Source: Streptomyces sp. NRRL WC-3549
GTDB lineage: Bacteria > Actinomycetota > Actinomycetes > Streptomycetales > Streptomycetaceae
Reading direction: 5' to 3'
Length of the DNA stretch: 10,769 bases
Assembly (NCBI RefSeq): GCF_000721935.1
Contig: NZ_KL585432.1
Span: 1,249 to 12,017 of the forward strand
Part shown: positions 1 through 5,138 of the stretch, in pieces
Layout of the letters: each line of letters begins with the position of its first letter
How positions within the stretch are numbered: the stretch's first letter is position 1
Notes under the pieces: generated by a model
Told to the model about the DNA's origin: nothing
What the model saw: the letters and a program-made list of their open reading frames with translations, nothing else
The model's database searches: none
Position numbers and translations under genes: made by a program

Positions 1-17
1 ATGTGTATAAGAGACAG
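1..17. other. Nextera/Tn5 mosaic-end adapter remnant (not genomic)
   Basis: The first 17 bases read ATGTGTATAAGAGACAG, which is the last 17 bases of the 19-bp Tn5 mosaic end used in Nextera library preparation. The Imm49 reading frame is coherent up to about base 18. It would continue into the adapter as residues unrelated to the family (CLLYT). The window's left edge is therefore a contig end with untrimmed adapter, and the Imm49 gene here is truncated by assembly, not by biology. Confidence 0.95.
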
Positions 18-505
18 GTCTGGAGGGTGTCGATCCAGTCGTAGTGGTAGGCGTCGAAGCGTGAACCGTTCTCCTGGAGCAGGGAGAGCGGTACGTGGCA
101 CAGGGCGGTGATCCGGTCCTTCTCGCGGCAGATCACTGCCAGGTAGAAGGCGGTGATCCAGGAGCCGGGCGTTACGTACCACTGGGGGCCGGTGGCCTGG
201 AGCGTACGGTCCTGGTGCGCGATGCGGCACTGGACGTGCTCTTCGGTCGTGGTCGCGGCGGCGAACACGGCGGAGCTGACCTGCATCGCGGTGACCCACG
301 CATCCCACGTGGGGAAGATCGCTGCCCGCGGGTCCAGCAGGCAACGGGACTGGGCCAGAGTGAGGGTGGTCTGCTGGGTGTCACCCAGGTCGGTGGAGTC
401 CACCTCAAGCCCGTCGATCAACTCCTGTGCTTCCTCCTGGAGGACGGCGATACCTGCTTCGGCCTGTCCTGTGGGAAGGGGAGGGCGAGGAACGGTCGAA
501 CCCAC
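18..505 (-). CDS. Imm49-family immunity protein, third copy, 3' part missing
   Basis: About 162 residues of a roughly 285-residue Imm49-family protein are present before the contig end. Seen directly: the core shared with the two complete copies, namely TAMQVSSAVFAAAT, QATGPQWY, SWITAFYLAVICRE and VPLSLL, then a tyrosine/tryptophan helix ending DWIDTLQT. Imm49 proteins are all-helical cytoplasmic proteins found beside polymorphic toxins and are thought to bind and neutralise the cognate toxin tip. The start is GTG: an in-frame TGA lies two codons upstream, so no earlier start is possible, and a GAGGGAG ribosome site sits 6 bases before it. The gene starts 19 bases after the stop of the second Imm49 gene, so the two are probably cotranscribed. 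Its sequence differs clearly from both other copies, so it may answer a different toxin variant. It should continue beyond the contig end. Confidence 0.88.
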
Positions 506-524
506 GGTTCACTCCCTCGGGAGA

Positions 525-1385
525 CTATGCGTCGAACTCGCCGCGCCAGGCGAAGTCCAGCAGGGCGCTCGGCAGGTATCCGGACTCTGTCTCGATCGGG
601 ATGCCGTTGGCCTTCGTCAGGCACGCTACCGCCAACGGGACGATGGCCACGACCCCTTCGATGTTCTGGGTGCGGTCCTCGTCGGCCGTCCAGTACTCCT
701 TGTGCCAGCGCAGAGCGTCGTGCAGAGCCTCGTTGAAGCCCGCTGCGTCGTTGCGCAGGTACCGGTAGAACATCATGATCGGGGGGTACTCCAGCTTCCC
801 CATGGTCTCGGCGTCCAGGATGCGAGCCTCCTCGGGGGCGCTCAGATCCACGGCCCGCACCAGGTGCCGGCTGACGTCGTCGCGTCGCAGCCAGAAGCTC
901 TGAAGGGCCTCCACCCAGGAGTAGACGTACTCGTCCAGCACGCCACCGCAGTCACGGAGCAGCGATACAGGAACCCGCGCCAGCATGTCCAGGCGGGCGG
1001 TCTCCCGGCAGATCAACGCCAGACAGAAGGCACTGATCCAGGTCCCCGCGTTCAGGTAGAACTGCGGGCCGGTCGCTGTGAGTTGCCGTTCCTCCTGTCG
1101 GATTTTGCAGGTCACCGTCTCCTGGTCGGTCGAGGCGGCCGCGAAGACCGCCGAGTACACCTGCATGGCCAGCAGCCATGACTCCCAGGTCTCCAAAGCC
1201 ACCGCGTCCGGGTCTCCGACGCAGCGGATGCGCGCCACGTTCAAAGACGTCGTCAGTGACGCGCTCCTGGCGCCGTGCGAGGCCTCGATGGTCTGCAGCG
1301 AATCGGCCAGGGACTTCTCCATGACGGGCACGACTGCCTCCATCGCCGCCGTCGGATAGCCCTGCCTGGACACGCTCATGGCCAC
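525..1385 (-). CDS. Imm49-family immunity protein, second copy (complete)
   Basis: This 286-residue protein is collinear over its whole length with the Imm49 gene behind the intact toxin. Shared blocks are LETWESWLLAMQ, LTATGPQFYLNAGTW, ALICRE, VPVSLLR, DEYVYSWVEALQ, YPPIMMFYRYLR, ALRWHKEYWTADEDR and the ending IETESGYLP...WRGEFDA. There is no signal peptide or membrane segment, in keeping with a cytoplasmic toxin-neutralising protein. GTG at 1385 has a GGGGAG site 6 bases upstream. An ATG two codons later is an alternative, but the GTG position is conserved in all three copies. The gene begins 21 bases after the end of a frameshifted nuclease tip, so it was presumably the immunity gene of that now-dead toxin tip. 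Its GC content is higher (39 of 60 bases in 901-960) than that of the copy at 4257-5123. Immunity function is inferred from family and context. Confidence 0.9.
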   Translation of the reverse strand: MAMSVSRQGYPTAAMEAVVPVMEKSLADSLQTIEASHGARSASLTTSLNVARIRCVGDPDAVALETWESWLLAMQVYSAVFAAASTDQETVTCKIRQEERQLTATGPQFYLNAGTWISAFCLALICRETARLDMLARVPVSLLRDCGGVLDEYVYSWVEALQSFWLRRDDVSRHLVRAVDLSAPEEARILDAETMGKLEYPPIMMFYRYLRNDAAGFNEALHDALRWHKEYWTADEDRTQNIEGVVAIVPLAVACLTKANGIPIETESGYLPSALLDFAWRGEFDA

Positions 1386-1406
1386 TGCTCTCTCCCCCTG
1401 TCCGAC

Positions 1407-1745
1407 TCAGATCTTGAAATACGCGAGGACCGCGTCGGCGTACGTTCCCTCGCCTTCGACGGCCTTTACCATCACATACTCCAAGTTTCCGTTGTCGAGT
1501 GCCGGTCTCAGTTCGGCCGCCAGACCGGCATTGGTCCAGACCTTGCCCGCGCGGCGTCGGTCACCGAAAGCGTAGGGCGAGCTTCCGTCTCGGCGATGAT
1601 GGTCTCCAGGTAGCGCCTGGTGCGGTGCCCTGCTTCACCATTATGTTTGCGGCGGCACCCTTCCCCCTGCGCCAGATGAGGCCTGAACCCGGTGCCTTCG
1701 CCTCAATGAGCTTCTTCGTTGTGGCCACCGATCGGGTGACGGCCC
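1407..1745 (-). pseudogene. Frameshifted remnant of a PD-(D/E)xK toxin C-terminal tip
   Basis: Read on the minus strand in successive frames, this stretch gives LIEAKAPGSGLIWRRGKG and MVKQGT, then in a second frame RRYLETIIAE, then in a third frame LAAELRPALDNGNLEYVMVK and YFKI before a TGA stop. These match in order the intact toxin's IVEAKAPSGDLDWRQGRA, VKQGTKPYIRTILAE, IAQELRSAL and LQYILVKA segments. The ExK active-site motif is preserved (the GAG GCG AAG codons lie near 1697-1705), but at least two indels (about 1625 and 1575) break the frame. The conserved upstream aspartate and all N-terminal secretion domains are absent. I infer an orphan toxin tip, once paired with the Imm49 gene 21 bases downstream and now inactive. 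It ends near 1745, where sequence leading into the IS5 remnant begins. Confidence 0.82.
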
Positions 1746-1760
1746 GCGAAGCGCAACGAG

Positions 1761-1822
1761 CGAGGCCCCCGGGCTGTTGAGCGAGATGTCTGACGTCTCA
1801 ATCACGTTGCTCGGGAGCCTCG
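1761..1822. repeat. Nested imperfect inverted repeat between toxin remnant and IS5 remnant
   Basis: CGAGGCCCCCGGGC (1761-1774) pairs with GCTCGGGAGCCTCG (1809-1822) at 12 of 14 positions. Inside the loop, GAGATGTC (1783-1790) pairs with GACGTCTC (1792-1799) with one wobble. It lies just upstream of the plus-strand IS5 transposase fragment and beyond the end of the recognisable minus-strand toxin remnant. It may be the left end of the IS5 element, or a structure that blocks read-through into the transposase. I cannot decide which. Confidence 0.5.
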
Positions 1823-1828
1823 TGGGTC

Positions 1829-2273
1829 ATCCCTCCTGCCGCTCTCGACCTGCCGCATGCACTCGTGGAGTGGGTCACCATGCTGATCACCCCCCGTGAG
1901 GGCGACCGGCGCTGCAAGCTCCGTCCGTCCCAGCGCGCGATGGTGGCACTGGTGTACCTGCGCGAACACACCACTCTGGCGAAGATCGCTGCTGGGTTCG
2001 GATCAGCGAGTCCACCGCCCATGCCACACCAGCGCGGTCGTCGACCTGCTCGTCGCACGTGCACCGGGTCTGCTCAAGACGCTGCGCGAGCACGAACCCG
2101 ACTTCGTCGTGCGCGACGGCACTCTCGCCGAATGCGACCGAGTCGGCGACGGCAGGGCCGACTACTCCCACAAGCACCGCCGCCACGGCGTGAACGCGCA
2201 GGTCGTCACCGATCCCGGCGGTCGGCTGCTGTGGCTCTCGCCCGCCCTGCCGGGCCGCACCCACGACCTGACC
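1829..2273 (+). pseudogene. IS5-family (DDE_Tnp_4-like) transposase, frameshifted and 3'-truncated
   Basis: The opening frame reads [20 protein letters not shown], then [21 protein letters not shown] and KIAAGFG. A second frame holds only ISESTAHA. A third frame continues [57 protein letters not shown]. Together these form the N-terminal half of a common Streptomyces IS5-group transposase with the helix-turn-helix and the first catalytic aspartate region (the DGTLAE segment). Two single-base losses, near 2001 and 2026, cause the frame changes. The sequence stops exactly at the left end of the ISAs1 element, and the missing C-terminal half does not reappear on its other side. It is dead. No convincing in-frame ATG precedes it. 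Confidence 0.85.
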
Positions 2274-2301
2274 CAGGGTCCGTTGCATGATCAGTTTTGT
2301 C
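2274..2301 (+). repeat. Left terminal inverted repeat of the ISAs1 element
   Basis: This 28-bp end begins CAGGGTCCGTTGCATGATCA and matches the reverse complement of the right end at 27 of 28 positions (one T/C difference at base 24). Two further bases outside (CC) also match, which is probably chance. Confidence 0.92.
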
Positions 2302-2306
2302 CGGGT

Positions 2307-3482
2307 TCATCCGGCGAGGCTGAGGGCAGTCAGGGGGCGGTGGCAGTCGCGGGCGGCGTGACGTAGCGCGGCGGCGATGTTGGTGTGGCCGTCCTGGCGG
2401 TGGATGCCGATGGCGAGGTTGCGCAGGCCGGCCATGACGCGTGGGAGCCGGCCGGTATGGATCTTGGAGTCGTCCTCGCGGAAGGTGCGGTCCCGGACGT
2501 GGTGCAGAAGATTTTCGATCTTCCAGTGCCCTCTGGTCCACGCGGCGAGCTGAGGGCCGCTCACGGCTCCCGGTGGCAGGCTGGTGATCAGGTAGACGCG
2601 CTCGATGGTGAGCTTTTCGCTGGTGAAGTCCTTGCGCCAGCGCACGGCTTGGAGGGCCTGGCGGGCGTCGGGATAGTCGATGTGCGCGAAGGAGGCGGTC
2701 TTGAGGCGCCGGATCTCCTTGCGGTGGTGGGCGCGGGTGCGCTCGTAATGGTCGAGGGTGATCTCCTGCCAGGGCAGGTGGCGGACGCGGTCGAACAGGC
2801 CGGGGTGGTTGGCCTTGACCTGGGCGATGTAGTGGGCGCCGCGGGTGCCGAGGTAAGTGCCGTGGGCGTGCTGGGTGTGCAGGGCATCGGCGGTGATCAC
2901 GCTGTCGGTGAGATCGATGTTGTCCAACAGGGGCTGGAAGGCGGGTATGTCGTTGCTCTTGTCGGCGATCTGACACTGGGCGAGAACGCTGCCGCTGTGG
3001 TCCATCGCGGCGAGCAGGGTGACGTGCGTGGCCGTGGCGGTGCGCGAGCCGCGCAGGGCCTTGCCGTCTACGGCGATCGCCCGCAGCCCGGGCTCGCTCG
3101 GGGTGGCCCGGGCGGCGAGGAAGGCGCCGATCGCCCGGTCCAGGGCGTCGCCGTCGAGCTGGACCAAAAGACGGCGCAGGGTGTGGGGATGCGGGATCGA
3201 CACGGTGCCGGTCAGCCGGTCGACGGGGAAACCGAGGGCCCGGCAGGCCCAGGCCGGGGCATCCGAGACCCATTCCGTGATCGCGGTCAGTGAGCGGGCG
3301 CCGGCCAGGACGCTCGCCGCGGCTGCTGCGAGCAGGGCGGACAGCAGGTAGCGGCGTCCGCGAAAACCTCGCGGGTCGGGCATCGTCTCCAGACACAGTG
3401 CGTCCGTCAACGGGGCCGGTGCAGTGACCTGAGCCAGTTGATCCAGTGCGGAGGGCATGAGGGAAGATGGAGGAGCGGGCAC
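2307..3482 (-). CDS. ISAs1-family transposase
   Basis: This 391-residue protein is full length for ISAs1-family transposases, which cut and join IS ends through a DDE active site. Visible marks are the N-terminal [12 protein letters not shown] block (about residues 34-45), the first catalytic aspartate in AVDGKALRG (D139), the second in ITADALHTQ (D199), and the C-terminal signature [20 protein letters not shown] with the glutamate at E323. The frame is unbroken, so it may be active. GTG at 3482 is preferred because GGTGAG lies just upstream. The ATG at residue 9 (3458) has no visible ribosome site. The stop is 33 bases inside the left inverted repeat end. It is flanked by two dead transposase fragments of other families. 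Confidence 0.93.
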   Translation of the reverse strand: MPAPPSSLMPSALDQLAQVTAPAPLTDALCLETMPDPRGFRGRRYLLSALLAAAAASVLAGARSLTAITEWVSDAPAWACRALGFPVDRLTGTVSIPHPHTLRRLLVQLDGDALDRAIGAFLAARATPSEPGLRAIAVDGKALRGSRTATATHVTLLAAMDHSGSVLAQCQIADKSNDIPAFQPLLDNIDLTDSVITADALHTQHAHGTYLGTRGAHYIAQVKANHPGLFDRVRHLPWQEITLDHYERTRAHHRKEIRRLKTASFAHIDYPDARQALQAVRWRKDFTSEKLTIERVYLITSLPPGAVSGPQLAAWTRGHWKIENLLHHVRDRTFREDDSKIHTGRLPRVMAGLRNLAIGIHRQDGHTNIAAALRHAARDCHRPLTALSLAG

Positions 3483-3606
3483 GGACTCACCAAGTGTTCA
3501 TGGGGCTTCGACACTCACATGATCACTGAGACCGTGCCTGCACTGCATTCGCCCTCCGCCCGGACCGGGACGCCCCACCCCAACTGCAAACCAACCCGGC
3601 ATTCCA

Positions 3607-3634
3607 GACAGAACTGATCATGCAACGGACCCTG
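3607..3634 (-). repeat. Right terminal inverted repeat of the ISAs1 element
   Basis: Read on the minus strand it begins CAGGGTCCGTTGCATGATCA and agrees with the left end at 27 of 28 bases. It abuts the decayed IS1380 transposase fragment directly. Confidence 0.92.
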
Positions 3635-4131
3635 GGCGGAGTCGGCCCGCACAATCAGCACCGCTTGGCATAGCCGTGGACGGGCTTGATGGTGTCGTCC
3701 AGATCGAGGTGGGCGGATGGTGTCCGAGCCGGGCAGCAGCGGTGTGTGGGCCGCCAGGCGTAGCAGCAACCGGCGGCTGACGGCATGGAGTTGTTCACGT
3801 GTCCGTGAGTGAAGGGCCGCAGGAAGCTGCCCAGCGTGGACGGCGCCCGCACCCCGCGAAACGGACCGTTCACGGCGCCGTGCCGCAGCCGGTCCATCTC
3901 GTCGATACTGCCCGCGCCCACCGCCATCCCCGCGACCAACGCCATCACCTTCGACGCCTGGAAGGCGCCGGTGCCGTTGGCCGACGCCGGCAGGCGCACC
4001 AGCTCGACAACCAGACCGGGCAACCCGCACCGCTCGGCCAGGCGCACCAACGGAGCCAGCCCGCCGTACGCGATCAGATTCGAGTCGTCGAACCGCGCGG
4101 AAACCCCCGCTGTTGCATGGGAAGATTGCAT
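3635..4131 (-). pseudogene. IS1380-family transposase remnant: frameshifts, internal deletion, truncated
   Basis: The N-terminal part reads MQSSHATAGVSARFDDSNLI, then PLVRLAERCGLP, KVMALVAGMAVGAGSIDEMD, FRGVRAPSTLGSFLRPFTHG. These are characteristic of Streptomyces IS1380-family transposases. One base is missing near 3789, moving the frame to LHAVSRRLLLRLAAHTPLLP, and one extra base near 3713 returns it to HLDLDDTIKPVHGYAK. Near 3665 the reading jumps in another frame to VLIVRADSA, a segment that in this family normally lies some 70 residues further on, so an internal deletion is likely. The remnant then stops at the ISAs1 right end. The upstream end of this element may be near 4200, where minus-strand CCTGTGACCTGC begins, but I cannot confirm that. 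The 125 bases between this remnant and the Imm49 stop at 4257 hold no gene. Confidence 0.85.
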
Positions 4132-4256
4132 CTCGGAAGTGCTCTCGTGAACGTGCTTGATGTGGTCCTAGAGGGAAACCTCACCATCGCAGGTCACAGG
4201 GCACTTCTTCGTTTCCGGAGAAGTTGTCCACAGGCATCAGGTCGGTGGATCCAGGC

Positions 4257-5123
4257 TCAGGTGTCGTACTCGCCGATCCAGCTCCGCTTCAGAAGATCCT
4301 CGGGGAGGTACTCGGACTCGACCTCGATCGGAATGCCGGCGTCATACGCCATGCATGCAATGGCCAGCGGTCCGAGGGCTACAAGACCCTCGCTACTCAT
4401 GGATCGCGCCTCGTTTCCGGTCCAATACTCCTTGTGCCAGTTAAGGGCTTCAGTCATCACCGTATTGAATTCGTCTGCCTCTTGACGCTGGTATCGGTGG
4501 AAAAGCTCGAGCGGGGGATAGAGGATCTTCAGCATAAGCTCTTTGTTGGCGATCTGAGTTGCTGTGGGGTTGGTTCCGCTGATCGCCGCGGCTAGAGCGC
4601 TCCAGGTCTCCCGCCGACCGAACCAAGCGTTCTGGAGGGCTTCCACCCACGCGTAGATGTAGTCGTCGAACTCCGCGCCGGATGCGCGGAGAAACGAGAT
4701 GGGCACCTGAGCCAATTGGTTGGCGCGCTCGTTCTCGCGGCAGATGGCTGCCAAGTAGAACGATGTAAGCCAATTACCTGCATGCAGGTAATCCTGCGGG
4801 CCGGTCGCAGGAAGGTTTGTGACTTCGCCCCGGCTCCCGATTCTGCACTGCACTGGCTCGCTAGTCGCCGTGCCTGCAGAAAAAAGGGCAGAGCCGGTCT
4901 GCATGGCCGTTACCCAGGCTTCCCACGTCAGAAATTCACTAGCCGTGGGGTCCGTCAAGCAGTGCCACTGCGCCGTAGTCAACGTCATCATGAGGGCGTC
5001 GTAACGGTAGTCCTCTGACGTATCAATCATGCTGAGAGCTTCCTTCGTGCCCTCGATGACCGGAGCCATGGCTTCAGTCGCGTTCTCCGTGGGGAACGCG
5101 TGTCGGGGGATGCGCATAACCAC
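4257..5123 (-). CDS. Imm49-family immunity protein paired with the intact toxin
   Basis: This 288-residue Imm49-family protein directly follows the toxin (15-bp gap), the usual place for the cognate immunity protein that protects the producer from its own toxin and from sister cells. Conserved blocks seen are EFLTWEAWVTAMQTGSALFS, LPATGPQDYLHAGNW, FYLAAICRENER, QVPISFLRASG, FDDYIYAWVEALQNAWF, YPPLELFHRYQR, EALNWHKEYWTGNEAR and IEVESEYLPEDLLKRSWIGE. There is no signal peptide or membrane segment. Two starts are possible: GTG at 5123, with GGAGG four bases upstream, or ATG at 5117, ten bases from the same site. GTG is chosen because the same position relative to the shared PR/FP motif is used in the copy at 505, where it is the only option. 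Base composition is low for this locus (31 of 60 GC in 4741-4800), matching the toxin tip and suggesting joint acquisition. Confidence 0.92.
   Translation of the reverse strand: MVMRIPRHAFPTENATEAMAPVIEGTKEALSMIDTSEDYRYDALMMTLTTAQWHCLTDPTASEFLTWEAWVTAMQTGSALFSAGTATSEPVQCRIGSRGEVTNLPATGPQDYLHAGNWLTSFYLAAICRENERANQLAQVPISFLRASGAEFDDYIYAWVEALQNAWFGRRETWSALAAAISGTNPTATQIANKELMLKILYPPLELFHRYQRQEADEFNTVMTEALNWHKEYWTGNEARSMSSEGLVALGPLAIACMAYDAGIPIEVESEYLPEDLLKRSWIGEYDT
4773..4792. repeat. 20-bp perfect palindrome inside the Imm49 gene
   Basis: ATTACCTGCATGCAGGTAAT is its own exact reverse complement. It lies within the coding region, over codons for DYLHAGN in the highly conserved part of Imm49. 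The homologous stretch in the other two copies is not palindromic. It could form a cruciform or bind a dimeric protein, or it may be a coincidence of codon choice. Confidence 0.9.
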
Positions 5124-5138
5124 AGTGCCTCCAATTTA

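Larger units (their letters stand above)
2274..3634 (-). mobile_element. Complete ISAs1-family insertion sequence, 1361 bp
   Basis: The element is bounded by near-perfect inverted ends starting CAGGGTCCGTTGCATGATCA and carries one full-length ISAs1-type transposase on the minus strand. The ten bases outside the left end (cgacctgacc) and outside the right end (ggcggagtcg) do not match, so no target-site duplication of the size expected for this family is present. The left neighbour is an IS5 fragment and the right neighbour an IS1380 fragment. Both are cut exactly at its ends. This fits recombination between two copies, or an adjacent deletion, better than a simple insertion. About 150 bases between the transposase start and the right end hold no gene. 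Confidence 0.9.

Noticed and set aside
153..1181. Long plus-strand open frame (342 codons) opposite the two Imm49 genes
   Set aside because: It spans the gap between two genuine minus-strand Imm49 genes and has no recognisable domain. Long antisense frames are normal in high-GC DNA.
1994..2033. Programmed frameshift in the IS5 transposase
   Set aside because: Two separate single-base losses are needed and no A-rich slippery heptamer is present. With the 3' truncation, decay is the simpler explanation.
2385..3293. Plus-strand open frame of 302 codons opposite the ISAs1 transposase
   Set aside because: The minus strand encodes an unmistakable full-length transposase. The antisense translation is low-complexity glycine/valine/alanine-rich.
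4203..4224. Terminator hairpin after the Imm49 gene (ACTTCT...AGAAGT)
   Set aside because: The stem is only six mostly A/T pairs with a ten-base loop and no T-run, which is too weak to call in a high-GC genome.
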